In this document: positions 26,141 to 34,335 of the stretch, in pieces
Layout of the letters: each line of letters begins with the position of its first letter
Position numbering within the stretch: the stretch's first letter is position 1
From: Opitutus sp. ER46
GTDB taxonomy: Bacteria; Verrucomicrobiota; Verrucomicrobiia; Opitutales; Opitutaceae
Assembly: GCF_003054705.1 (NCBI RefSeq)
Contig: NZ_QAYX01000024.1
Location: forward strand, 248,001-312,000
Reading direction: 5' to 3'
DNA: 64,000 nt
Made by a program: the position numbers and the translations under genes
The notes under the pieces: model-generated
What the model saw: only the letters and a program-made list of their open reading frames with translations
Database searches by the model: none
What the model was told of the DNA's origin: nothing

Positions 26141-27958
26141 ATGATGGGGTCGCCGATTTTGCGAATGGCCACCTTTCGCGAGAGAATCCTCGAAGTTGCG
26201 AGGACCCTACCCCCTGCGCCCCGTGTTTTTGCGGAGCTGGACCGGCTATTGCGCGACGCCAACAGCGGCCTTGATGAGATCGCGGCGTTGATCAAACGGG
26301 ATGCGACCCTGGTGGGGCACGTGATTCGCGTGAGCAACAGCACTGTGTACGGCGGCGAGCAGCCGACGGGATCGGTCGAGGAAGCGGTGGTGCGGGTCGG
26401 CTTCCAAGAAGTGTTCCGCATCGTGGGCCAGGTGGCGATGTCGCGCCTGGCGGAGCGCCCACTGCGAGCGTACGGCGTGGATGCCGACCGGCTGCGCGAA
26501 CTGATGCTGCACACGGCCTTTCTCTGCGAGCACCTGGCGACGGAGTGCGGCATCGATCCGCGGAGCGCGTACACCGCCGGGCTCATGCGCCCGCTGGGCT
26601 TGCTGATCCTTGATCGGCTGGCGGACCGGCACGGTCACCTCGAGGTCTACAACCCGGCCGAGCACGAGGATTACGAGGAGTGGGAAGGGCGGGTGTTTGG
26701 TCTCTCCAGCGCGGAGGTGGCGGCGCTGGTCCTCGACTCGTGGAGTTTTCCCCAGGATATCGTCCAGGCCATTCGCGCGCAGTATCTCGTCCGCTCGGAG
26801 GACCTGACCCTGCGTTTTGCCTGCCTGCTGAACCTGGCGAGCGGTGTGGCGGCCGAGCAGGGGCAGGGGCTTCCTGGCGAGCTGTGCCACTGGACCGGGC
26901 AGGCGTGGAAGCTGGAGACGCTTGGCCTGACGGAGACGCGCTTCAACGTGGCGGTGGCGCGTGCGCAGGATGCCTATGCGGCGTTTCGCGGCCGTCTGCT
27001 ACCGGAGGATGGAAGCCAGAAGCCGGAAGCCGGAGGCCAGAGGCCGGAAGCGGGAGGCCAGAAGACAGATGTCGGAGATCAGATGTCAGAGGTCAGAAGC
27101 CGGAAACCGGAGGCCGGAAGCCGGAGGCCGGACGACGGAAACGAGAGGCCGGAGGGCGGAAGTCAGAGACCGGAAACCGAAGGGCGGGCGCTGGTGGCGG
27201 AACTGCCGGCCGCAGGCTTGGCGAAGGTGGAAGCTTCGGCGATTCAGGTGGATCCGCAGGCCCTGCCGGAAAACCGCAACTTTGCCACGGGGCCGCGTGT
27301 TCTCGGAACGAACGATGGACCGCCTGTGCAATCATCAACCGCCGCCCCCGCCGAGCTCTCCCAGCCGGAAACGACCGAGCCTGTCGTGGCGGCGGTGAGC
27401 CCGCCCGCCGACGACTTCACTACGTTCATGCGCAACTACCAGGACATGGTTTACTCGACCGCCGCACGCGTCACCGGCAATGACGCGCAGGCCGAGGACA
27501 TTGCCCAGGAGGTGTTCCTGAAGGCGTACGAGAACTTCGACCAGTTGCGGCAGAGCCCGACGGCGGGAGGCTGGCTCAAGACCGTCGCGACCAATCTCTC
27601 GATCAACCACCTCTCGCGGTATCGGAACCGGTGGCGCTTCTTCTCGGAGTTCCGCCGCTCCAGCGATGCAGGCGACGAGGACGAGGCGCCGATGGAGTTT
27701 GCCGCGCCGGACAATTTCTTCGCGAACCTTGATGCTGCCGACCGGCGTGAGCTCGTTGATCGCGCGCTGGCGCAGTTGCCGGAACACCAGCGGGTGCCGC
27801 TGGTGCTCTACCATTTCGAGGACATGCCGTACGATGAGATCGCGCGCAAACTGCGCGTCAGCCTCGCCAAGGTGAAAACCGACATCCTCCGCGCGCGCGC
27901 CGCCCTCGCGAAGATCCTCCAGCGCAGCGGCACGGCGCACGAGCAACCCAGCTACTGA
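26141..27958 (+). CDS. HDOD domain joined in frame to an ECF sigma factor by a heptapeptide-repeat linker
   Basis: One frame of 605 codons with no internal stop. Residues about 1-285 are an HDOD domain (SNSTVYGGE, EEAVVRVGFQEVFRIVG, AYTAGLMRPLG). Residues about 293-348 are eight heptapeptides such as GQRPEAG, SRRPDDG and NERPEGG. After an Ala/Pro-rich stretch, residues about 424-600 are an ECF sigma factor, with region 2 (FMRNYQDMVYSTAARVTG, AEDIAQEVFLKAYENF) and region 4 (LPEHQRVPLVLYHFEDMPYDEIA). The HDOD part ends where HDOD proteins 1 and 2 end, and the linker lies where an intergenic array would. An internal GTG at 27326 could start a separate sigma factor of about 210 aa. So this is either a true fusion or two genes joined by the array. 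MATF at 26165 is an alternative first start. Confidence 0.85.
   Translation: MMGSPILRMATFRERILEVARTLPPAPRVFAELDRLLRDANSGLDEIAALIKRDATLVGHVIRVSNSTVYGGEQPTGSVEEAVVRVGFQEVFRIVGQVAMSRLAERPLRAYGVDADRLRELMLHTAFLCEHLATECGIDPRSAYTAGLMRPLGLLILDRLADRHGHLEVYNPAEHEDYEEWEGRVFGLSSAEVAALVLDSWSFPQDIVQAIRAQYLVRSEDLTLRFACLLNLASGVAAEQGQGLPGELCHWTGQAWKLETLGLTETRFNVAVARAQDAYAAFRGRLLPEDGSQKPEAGGQRPEAGGQKTDVGDQMSEVRSRKPEAGSRRPDDGNERPEGGSQRPETEGRALVAELPAAGLAKVEASAIQVDPQALPENRNFATGPRVLGTNDGPPVQSSTAAPAELSQPETTEPVVAAVSPPADDFTTFMRNYQDMVYSTAARVTGNDAQAEDIAQEVFLKAYENFDQLRQSPTAGGWLKTVATNLSINHLSRYRNRWRFFSEFRRSSDAGDEDEAPMEFAAPDNFFANLDAADRRELVDRALAQLPEHQRVPLVLYHFEDMPYDEIARKLRVSLAKVKTDILRARAALAKILQRSGTAHEQPSY
27017..27184 (+). 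repeat. Array of 24 heptamers inside the HDOD-ECF frame
   Basis: The 168 nt divide exactly into 24 units of 7 nt with the consensus C(A/G)GA(A/G)GC; typical units are CGGAAGC, CGGAGGC, CAGAGGC and CAGATGT. Because 7 is not a multiple of 3, each 21 nt give one heptapeptide, so eight heptapeptides result. Not one of the 24 units generates a stop in this frame. The unit, read from GA, is GAAGCCG, a variant of the GAAAGCT words in gaps elsewhere. Confidence 0.9.
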
Positions 27959-27979
27959 ATTTTCCATCCTTTCCCCGCC

Positions 27980-28444
27980 ATGAATCCCCAGGACCAACAG
28001 AAACTCGAACAATGGGTGAACCGCGCCGTCCGCGATCTGCCGTCGCGCCGGGCGCCGCGTTCGCTTGAGGAACGGGTGCTGGCCGAGTTGTCGCGTCGCG
28101 CGGCGCTGCCGTGGTGGCGCAAGAGCTTCGCGAGCTGGCCGCTGGGCGCGAAGCTCGTGTTCATTGCCGTCAGTGCCGGCGTCGCCGGGCTGTGGCTGTT
28201 CGCCACGCATTGGGCCACGCTCGCCACCACGGCGGTGCAAACCAAGGCCGCCTCGTTGCCGGCGCTCCAGGCCGCGCAGACGGCGGGTCGGTTGTTCAGT
28301 ACGGTCGGCGAATTCGGCCACACGGTCGTCAGCAGCATTCCTCCCCTTTGGCTGTATGGCGGGGCCGCCGTGATCGTCGGCCTGTATCTGGCGCTCTTCG
28401 GTTTGGGCGCCGCGGCCTACCGCACCCTCTACGCTTCATCTTAA
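27980..28444 (+). CDS. Probable membrane anti-sigma factor
   Basis: A protein of 154 aa, starting 21 nt after the sigma-factor stop. The first 50 residues are charged and helical (MNPQDQQKLEQWVNRAVRDLPSRR, EERVLAELSRRAALPWWRKS), which suits binding of a sigma factor. Two membrane segments follow (about 55-75 and 117-140). There is no zinc-finger (HxxxCxxC) motif of the common anti-sigma family. The assignment rests on position and layout, not on a recognised domain. The gene is followed after 2 nt by the RDD membrane protein, so three genes probably form one operon. Confidence 0.6.
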   Translation: MNPQDQQKLEQWVNRAVRDLPSRRAPRSLEERVLAELSRRAALPWWRKSFASWPLGAKLVFIAVSAGVAGLWLFATHWATLATTAVQTKAASLPALQAAQTAGRLFSTVGEFGHTVVSSIPPLWLYGGAAVIVGLYLALFGLGAAAYRTLYASS

Positions 28445-28446
28445 TC

Positions 28447-30387
28447 ATGAAAACGTCTTTGCGCCTGCTGCTTCTCTCCGCGTTCACCTGCGCCGGCCTG
28501 GTGACGTTTGCGGCTCCGGCGGAACCGGCGGTGCCACCCTCGCCGGACCAGCCGGCCGCGGCCGCTCCCGCCCCGTCGGCCACCGCGTCGACCGACAGCG
28601 CGGCGGTCGTACCGGACGCCAGTGCGCCCCCCGCCGCTCCAGTCGCACCTGCCGCTGCCGCCGCCCCCGCGGCGCCGGTCGAGACGGAGGCAAAACCGGA
28701 TAGCGGCCAAAGCGCCGGTGGTGAGTTGCGCCGGCTGGACACCGCCGCCACCGAGGCGACGGACGCCGCGGCGACTCCGGCCAGTTCTGCGAAGTCGCAG
28801 GAAAAGGTGACGGTGCGCTCGTCGCGCCCGCCTCGCACTGGCTCGTCCCGGGTGATGATTTTCGAGAACGCGACGCTCTCCAAGGGCGAGAACGCCGACG
28901 CGGTCGTTGCGCTGATGGGCAATGCGACTGCCGACGGTGACGTCGCGGACGCCGTCGTGGCCGTGATGGGCAATGCGCGGGCCACGGGCACGGTGGGCGA
29001 TTCGGTCGTCGCGGTGATGGGCAACGTGTACGTCGACGGCAAGGTGCGCGACGTCGTGGCTGTGCTTGGCAACGTGGAACTTGGGCCAAATGCCGAGGTG
29101 CGCGGCGATGTCGTTAGCGTGGCAGGGCGGGTGAAGCGCGACCCCAAGGCGGTGGTGCGCGGCTCGGTGCCCGCGATCGGGCTGCCCTTTGGCGTCGGGA
29201 GCGCGGGCGGCTTCGGCGACTATCTCAATGCCTGCCTGTTGAAGGGGCGGTTCCTGGCGTTTGCTCCCGGGCTGGGCTGGGCGTGGGGCGTCGCCGCCAT
29301 CTTCCTGGCGTTCTATATCGTGCTCGCGCTGCTCTTCCGCGGCGGCATGGAAAAATCGGTGCAGACGCTCGAGACGCGCCCCGGTGGGTCGATCCTGGCG
29401 GCACTCCTGACGCTGCTCCTGACGCCGGTGCTTATCCTCCTGCTGATCATCACGGTGGTTGGCATCGCCGTGGTGCCGTTCGTCGGCATCGCCCTGCTGC
29501 TCGCCACCCTGTTCGGCAAGGCGGTGATGATTGGCTGGCTGGGCCGGCGGATCACGCGGCTCTTCGCGCAGGAAGGACCGATGGCACATCCGGCCTTCGC
29601 GGTGCTCGTGGGCGGCGTGATCGTGATGCTGCTCTATACCGTGCCGGTGCTTGCCTTCATCACGCACAAATTACTCGGGGTGATGGGGCTGGGGGTCGTG
29701 GTCTACACCCTGATGCTGGCCTCCAAGCGCGAGAAGCAGTCACGGCCCGTGACGCCGGCTCCCGCATTTGCGGGTGGGGTGACGCCGCCGGCGGCGCCTG
29801 CGAGCAGCGCGGGGTTGGTTGGCGCCGCCATGGCGACGCCGGCTGACCCTGCGGACATTGGCGCGCAGCCTGCGGCGGCGGTCGCGCCTGAGTTGGGAGC
29901 GACTCCGTTTGCCGAGTCGGCCGTACCGCCGGTCATGCCGGTGCCGACGGTGGCCGGGGTGCCGCCGCGCGTGCTGCTGGCGAGCCTGCCGCGGGCCGGG
30001 TTCTGGATTCGCACGGGCGCGATGGCGATCGATGCGATGCTCGTCTGGGTGATTCTCATGCTCTTCCTCGGCATCTTCCCCGATCGCTGGGACCTGCACG
30101 TCTTCCCGCTCTTCCTGCCGGCGCTCGCGGCCTATGGCGCGGCGTTGTGGAAGCTGCGCGGCACGACGATCGGTGGCATCATCTGCGGGCTGCGGGTGGT
30201 GCGCGTGGACAACCGGCCGATCGACTGGGCAACGGCTGTCGTGCGGGCGCTCGGCTGCTTCGTGTCGCTCCTGATCGTCGGGCTCGGCTTCATCTGGGTC
30301 GCGATCGATGACGAGCGGCAGTCCTGGCACGACAAGATCGCCGGGACCACCGTGGTGCTCTCCCGCGAAAACATGGCATTGGTGTAG
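28447..30387 (+). CDS. Secreted or membrane protein with polymer-like beta repeats and a C-terminal RDD domain
   Basis: A protein of 646 aa. It has a signal peptide (MKTSLRLLLLSAFTCAGLVTFAAP), an Ala/Pro-rich segment (about 22-110), and a region of short repeats DAVVALMGNA, DAVVAVMGNA, DSVVAVMGNV, DVVAVLGNV (about 150-215) resembling the beta-helical turns of bactofilins and other polymer-forming proteins. Then come four or more membrane segments (about 270-430), a proline/alanine linker, and an RDD-type membrane domain at the end (AGFWIRTGAMAIDAMLV and RGTTIGGIICGLRVVRVD). It is third in the sigma/anti-sigma operon and could be its output or signal-sensing protein in the envelope. The specific function is unknown. 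Confidence 0.75.
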   Translation: MKTSLRLLLLSAFTCAGLVTFAAPAEPAVPPSPDQPAAAAPAPSATASTDSAAVVPDASAPPAAPVAPAAAAAPAAPVETEAKPDSGQSAGGELRRLDTAATEATDAAATPASSAKSQEKVTVRSSRPPRTGSSRVMIFENATLSKGENADAVVALMGNATADGDVADAVVAVMGNARATGTVGDSVVAVMGNVYVDGKVRDVVAVLGNVELGPNAEVRGDVVSVAGRVKRDPKAVVRGSVPAIGLPFGVGSAGGFGDYLNACLLKGRFLAFAPGLGWAWGVAAIFLAFYIVLALLFRGGMEKSVQTLETRPGGSILAALLTLLLTPVLILLLIITVVGIAVVPFVGIALLLATLFGKAVMIGWLGRRITRLFAQEGPMAHPAFAVLVGGVIVMLLYTVPVLAFITHKLLGVMGLGVVVYTLMLASKREKQSRPVTPAPAFAGGVTPPAAPASSAGLVGAAMATPADPADIGAQPAAAVAPELGATPFAESAVPPVMPVPTVAGVPPRVLLASLPRAGFWIRTGAMAIDAMLVWVILMLFLGIFPDRWDLHVFPLFLPALAAYGAALWKLRGTTIGGIICGLRVVRVDNRPIDWATAVVRALGCFVSLLIVGLGFIWVAIDDERQSWHDKIAGTTVVLSRENMALV

Positions 30388-30464
30388 CGCCGGGCTGCGT
30401 CCGGGCCGTTTCCGACCGAGGTCGGAACGATCCCGGACGGGCTTCGCGCCAGGACCAGAGAGGG

Positions 30465-30486
30465 CGCCGGCCGAAATTGGCCGGCG
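30465..30486 (+). terminator. Probable terminator of the sigma-RDD operon
   Basis: CGCCGGCC (30465-30472) and GGCCGGCG (30479-30486) form a perfect stem over GAAATT, followed by TTCGTGTTTTCGTTT. A separate hairpin, TTCCGACC/GGTCGGAA, lies just before it (about 30410-30427). Confidence 0.6.
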
Positions 30487-30539
30487 TTCGTGTTTTCGTT
30501 TGCCGAGGGCGCGGCTTCTTTTCCTAGTTTCCGCCTCCT

Positions 30540-31031
30540 ATGGCCACCCCCACACCTGTCGTTGGAATCATCATGGGCAGCACGTCCGACTGGGAGACGA
30601 TGCAGCACTGTGCGAAGACCCTGGATCAGCTTGGCGTTGCGTACGAGAAGCGCGTGATCAGCGCGCACCGCACGCCGCAGCTCGCTTTCGAATGGTGCGG
30701 CGGCGCGCGGGACCGCGGGCTGAAGGTGATCATCGCGGCGGCGGGCGGCGCGGCGCACCTTGCGGGCGTCGCGGCGGCGCTCACGCCGTTGCCCGTGCTG
30801 GGCGTGCCGATGGAGTCGGCCTCGCTCAAGGGCCTCGATTCGCTCCTTTCGATGGTGCAGATGCCGGGCGGGGTGCCGGTGGGCACCTTCGCGATCGGCA
30901 AGCCAGGCGCGATCAACGCGGCGCTGTTTGCCGTGGCCATCCTGGCGCTCGCCGACCCGAACGCGAAGCAGGCGATCGACGAGTACCGCGCGACGCAGAG
31001 CCGCAAAGTGGCCGAAGCGACGCTGCCCTGA
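30540..31031 (+). CDS. purE: N5-carboxyaminoimidazole ribonucleotide mutase PurE
   Basis: A protein of 163 aa that rearranges N5-CAIR to CAIR in purine synthesis. The class I PurE signatures GSTSDW (residues 13-18), SAHRTP (41-46), GGAAHL and GVPMES are present, and the length is normal. It acts in the cytoplasm, normally with PurK, but no purK gene is nearby. The ATG at 30540 is preceded by TTTCCGCCTCCT rather than a purine-rich site. A perfect terminator-like hairpin follows between this gene and the convergent NTF2-like gene. Confidence 0.95.
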   Translation: MATPTPVVGIIMGSTSDWETMQHCAKTLDQLGVAYEKRVISAHRTPQLAFEWCGGARDRGLKVIIAAAGGAAHLAGVAAALTPLPVLGVPMESASLKGLDSLLSMVQMPGGVPVGTFAIGKPGAINAALFAVAILALADPNAKQAIDEYRATQSRKVAEATLP

Positions 31032-31051
31032 GCGGGCGCGCATCCGGAAAG

Positions 31052-31075
31052 CGGTGACGGCCAGGGCCGTCACCG
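31052..31075. terminator. Perfect 10-bp hairpin between convergent purE and NTF2-like genes
   Basis: CGGTGACGGC (31052-31061) pairs perfectly with GCCGTCACCG (31066-31075) over CAGG. There is no T tract on either side, so termination is inferred from position and symmetry. Confidence 0.55.
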
Positions 31076-31095
31076 ATCCCGTGCCAGGGGACGGC

Positions 31096-31569
31096 TTATT
31101 TGGTTGGCCGGTCAGGCGCGCCGTGGTCCATCACGTAGCGCCACGACCCATCGGGCTGCCGTTTCCAGATGGTGAGGAAAAAGCCGCCGCGGACGGAGTC
31201 CTGGCCGTCGGGACCCGGCAGCCGCGACTCGTACCGCCCGTAGTCGTAGCCGAGCGTGCCATCGTCGGACACGTCGACGAACAGCGCGGACCAGGAAAGG
31301 CGGAGCCCGGGCGGTGAATTCTTGAGGTGTTCGCGGACGGCGGCGGGGCCGCGCCATTGGCGCGGGTCGGTGGCGACGAACGCGACGTCGGGGGCGGCGA
31401 AATGTTCGAAGGCGGCGAGGAGACCTTTTTCCTGCGCCATGGCGGAGAAGGCGGCCTCGGTGGCGGCGATCTCCGCCTTGAGCTTTTCCTTGTCGGGTTT
31501 ATCGGCCGCGGCGGCGAGGACGGCGGCGCTAAGCACCGCGAGGAGGAGACTGAGGGAGCGGAATTTCAT
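31096..31569 (-). CDS. Secreted NTF2-fold (DUF4440/SnoaL-like) protein
   Basis: A protein of 157 aa from the ATG at 31569, starting with MKFRSLSLLLAVLSAAVLAAAADK, a signal peptide. The body, with EAAFSAMAQEKGLLAAFEHFAAPDVAFV, RGPAAVREHLK and GGFFLTIWKRQPDGSWRYVMD, is the typical cone-shaped NTF2-like fold of DUF4440 proteins. No catalytic residues can be named. The first 41 nt of the gene overlap the 3' end of the upstream mocA-like gene on the same strand, so translation is probably coupled. Upstream in-frame codons would run deeper into that gene and are unlikely. Role unknown. Confidence 0.8.
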   Translation of the reverse strand: MKFRSLSLLLAVLSAAVLAAAADKPDKEKLKAEIAATEAAFSAMAQEKGLLAAFEHFAAPDVAFVATDPRQWRGPAAVREHLKNSPPGLRLSWSALFVDVSDDGTLGYDYGRYESRLPGPDGQDSVRGGFFLTIWKRQPDGSWRYVMDHGAPDRPTK

Positions 31570-32206
31570 GTGGGGAAGGGGGAGTGCCAGCGTGACTGGC
31601 GTAGTCGGCGGGGGAATCGAGGTCGACCGCGAGCTCCGGCAGATCGACGGTGGCGACGGGGAACGTGTCGCCCTGAAGCAGGGGCCGGGCACCCTCTTCG
31701 CCCGTGAGCGCGGCCAGGGCGGGGAAGTGTTCCCGCAGGAACAGGGCGGGCGCGCCGCGGCGGTTGGCGTAGCGGGCCGCGACGATGGTGCGACCGGTGG
31801 TCCGGTGGGCGGTGATCAGCTGGACGACCGTCGTGGAGGAAAACGCGGGCTGGTCGCAAAGCGCGATCACGACGGCGTCCATCATCCGCGAAAACTGCTG
31901 GAGCGCGGTGATCCCGGCGCGGATGGACGAGGCCATGCCCTCGGGCCAGGCGGGGTTCTCCACGGTGAGGACGGGCAGGTGGGCCAGGGCAGGGCGGATC
32001 TGTTCGGCATGCGCCCCGAGGACGACGATCACGGGCCAGACGGGCGCGCCGAGGGCGGACTCGACGGTGCGGACCAGGAGCGGTTTGCCCTCGATGGGCA
32101 GGAGTTGCTTGGGGGAGCCCATGCGCGTCGACGCGCCGGCGGCGAGGATGATCGCGCCGACCCGGGGCGGGCGGGCGGATGGGGCAGCAGGGTCCGGTCT
32201 GCTCAT
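31529..32206 (-). CDS. MocA/MobA-like nucleotidyltransferase (molybdenum cofactor cytidylyltransferase family)
   Basis: A protein of 225 aa that should attach a nucleotide, probably CMP, to molybdopterin during maturation of xanthine dehydrogenase-type enzymes. The N-terminal nucleotide loop LAAGASTRMGSPKQLL is seen at about residues 21-36, and the domain continues with a CDQP motif (ALCDQPAF), both typical of MocA and MobA. The gene lies 6 nt downstream of the xdhC gene on the same strand, supporting a shared task. No gene for a molybdenum hydroxylase itself is in the window. The C-terminal tail overlaps the next gene by 41 nt. Confidence 0.88.
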   Translation of the reverse strand: MSRPDPAAPSARPPRVGAIILAAGASTRMGSPKQLLPIEGKPLLVRTVESALGAPVWPVIVVLGAHAEQIRPALAHLPVLTVENPAWPEGMASSIRAGITALQQFSRMMDAVVIALCDQPAFSSTTVVQLITAHRTTGRTIVAARYANRRGAPALFLREHFPALAALTGEEGARPLLQGDTFPVATVDLPELAVDLDSPADYASHAGTPPSPHEIPLPQSPPRGA

Positions 32207-32212
32207 GGCAGG

Positions 32213-33223
32213 CTAATGGATCGAGAGGCGGACGGACTCCGGGGTGGCGAACACCTGATGCAGCGGCGCGGCACTGCGCTGGGCAAGGCAGGCCTGGATC
32301 TCGGCGACGATGGCGAGCGCAACCTGTTCCGGGCCGTCGGCGCCGAGGTCGAGTCCGATGGGGGCGTGCAGCCGGGCGCGGTCGGCGGAGGAAAGCGTGA
32401 GGCCGCCAGCGGCGAGATCGGCGAGGATGCGGTCCGCGCGCTTCCGGGGACCGAGCAGTCCGAGATAGGCGAGCGGGCGGGGGAGAAGCGCGCGCAGCAG
32501 GGGCAGGTCGTGGACGTAGTGGTGGGTCATCACGACAACCAGCGAGTGGGCGTCGAGGCCGGCCGCGTCGGCGAGCTGATCGGGCGGCTGCACGACCAGG
32601 CGAGCGGCCGACGGAAAGCGGGCGGGGGAGGCAAAGGTGGCGCGCGGGTCGGCGACGATTGTTTCCCAGCCAAGTTCGGTGGCGAAGCGGACGAGCGGCT
32701 GGGCGTCGTCACCCGCCCCGAACACGACCAGCCGAACCGGGGGCGGGACGAGTTGCACGAAGACATTGGCGGAGCTGACGGCGTCGGCGGCGGTGAGGGC
32801 GGTGCCGAGGGCGTGCGGATCGTCGTGGCGGTGGGTGATGGCCAGGTGCGTCGGCCGACGCGCGGTGAAGTTGTCGGCCAGCGCGACGGCCCAGGCGGGG
32901 CGCTCGGGCAGAGGCTCGATCAGAAGGCGGACCACGCCCTGGCAGCCGAGTCCGACGCCCCAGACGATATCGTTCTCGGACGTCGTGTCGTACACGACGG
33001 TGTCGGGTTCGCGGCGGGTCAGGACGCGTTGGGCGCGCTCGATCACGTCCTGCTCGAGACAGCCGCCGCTGATGGAGCCGACGTGCGTGCCATCGGCGAG
33101 GAGCAGAAGCCGGGCGCCCGGCCGGCGGTACGAGGACCCCGTGACGCTGACGAGGGTGGCAAGGGCGGCGGGTTGCGCGCGACCGCGGATGAGGGCGCCG
33201 ACGATGGCTTGGATCTCTTTCAC
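32213..33223 (-). CDS. XdhC/CoxI family molybdoenzyme maturation protein
   Basis: A protein of 336 aa from the GTG at 33223 (VKEIQAIVGALIRG). The XdhC N-terminal domain has GSSYRRPGARLL and GSISGGCLEQDV, and the C-terminal Rossmann-type domain has RLVVFGAGDDAQPLVRFA and VVMTHHYVHDLPLL. XdhC proteins bind the molybdenum cofactor, supply its sulfur ligand and insert it into enzymes of the xanthine dehydrogenase family. The open frame continues upstream to 33397, but this part is antisense to a receptor remnant and has no family similarity, so the GTG is preferred although no clear ribosome-binding site precedes it. The cluster ends with a MocA-like gene. Confidence 0.87.
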   Translation of the reverse strand: MKEIQAIVGALIRGRAQPAALATLVSVTGSSYRRPGARLLLLADGTHVGSISGGCLEQDVIERAQRVLTRREPDTVVYDTTSENDIVWGVGLGCQGVVRLLIEPLPERPAWAVALADNFTARRPTHLAITHRHDDPHALGTALTAADAVSSANVFVQLVPPPVRLVVFGAGDDAQPLVRFATELGWETIVADPRATFASPARFPSAARLVVQPPDQLADAAGLDAHSLVVVMTHHYVHDLPLLRALLPRPLAYLGLLGPRKRADRILADLAAGGLTLSSADRARLHAPIGLDLGADGPEQVALAIVAEIQACLAQRSAAPLHQVFATPESVRLSIH

Positions 33224-33305
33224 GGGAAGCGAGGCAAGTTCGCAGGGGCGGGGGGCGGGTGTCGAGGAAGCGATACGGGGTGCAGCCGGAGGCAAATCGG
33301 AGGGC

Positions 33306-34296
33306 AAGTTGACTGACCAGCTGTTCGGCCCCAGTGACGTCGGCTTCACGCCTGAGGTGAACCTGCTGCCCCATGGTGCGGCTGATACGCCGGACAACTA
33401 CGTCGTCGGGCAGGGCCAGATCCGCGGCGGCTCGAATCCCGAGCTGAAGCCGGCTCGCTCCAAGGCGTACACGGTCGGCGTGATCTGGTCGCCCAAGGCG
33501 CACCGCGGGTTCTCGGCCGAACTGACGTACTGGAAGGTGAAGGAAAAGGACGTCGTCGGCGTCATCGCGGCGCAGACCATCCTGCAGTCGGTGGAGGACC
33601 TCGGCCCGAATTCGCCGTACATCCGCAATCTTCCGAACGGCCAGCCCAACCCGGCCTACACTGGCAATCGGGCCAGCGCGGTGTCGTACGACGTCCGCGT
33701 CGAGGGCTTCGGAGACGACGGCACGCCGATCACCGCTCCGGGCCAGGTCGCGAACAATATCGACTCGGTCTATATGACCCGGCCGCTGGTGAACATCGCG
33801 ACGCAGGACGCCTCCGGCTTCGATTTCACGCTCAAGCACAAGTTCGAGCAGGGCGCGTACAAGTTTCACCTGTCGTCCAACTTTGCCTACTGGAAGGATT
33901 ACACCTTCGACGGCGAGAAGCTGGCAGGACGTGCGACGGTCACGGCGGGCACGATTCCGCGCTGGTCCAACTATACGCTCCTCACCGTGAGCCGCGGCGG
34001 CTGGCAGGGCTTCATCGGCAACCGCTACATCCCGAAGACCTTTGCCCCGGATGAGACGGCCTCGGGCAAGACCCACGCCGAGGCGTACGACTCCGTCGAC
34101 GTCGGCATCGGGTACATGTTCAGCGATCGCGGCCCGCGGTTCCTGCGGGGGATGAAGATCTCCTTCAGCGCTGAGAACCTCACACAACACGAAGCCGCCG
34201 CTGCTGCCGGACACGTTTTCGGAGTCCAACGCGGACATCGCGACGTACGATCCGATCGGCCGGAAGTACCTCGTGAAGGTCGACTGGAAGTTCTGA
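33306..34296 (+). pseudogene. Remnant of a TonB-dependent receptor: 5' part missing, one frameshift near the end
   Basis: From about 33306 the plus strand reads as the last third of a receptor barrel: LTDQLFGPSDVGFTPE, then RGGSNPELKPARSKAYTVGVIWSP, and later SFSAENLT. No signal peptide, TonB box or plug domain exists upstream, as this area holds the xdhC start. Near 34181-34190 the frame breaks: CACACAACACG stands where CACCAACACG would keep the frame. One extra base moves the reading out of frame. The next frame continues with LLPDTFSESNADIATYDPIG and ends in VDWKF at 34296, a normal receptor C-terminus. So the region is a truncated, frameshifted receptor, presumably inactive, and the two intact receptors follow it. 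Confidence 0.85.
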
Positions 34297-34335
34297 TTGG
34301 AGTGACACGCCGTCCTGCAAGACGGTGGCGGACGA

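Noticed and set aside
27017-27184. Possible CRISPR array in the heptamer region
   Set aside because: Units are 7 nt and contiguous, with no spacers, and there are no cas genes in the window.
26961-27398. Second frame over the heptamer array (145 codons) on the same strand
   Set aside because: A repeat of period 7 is open in more than one frame by its nature; this frame contains neither the HDOD nor the sigma domain.
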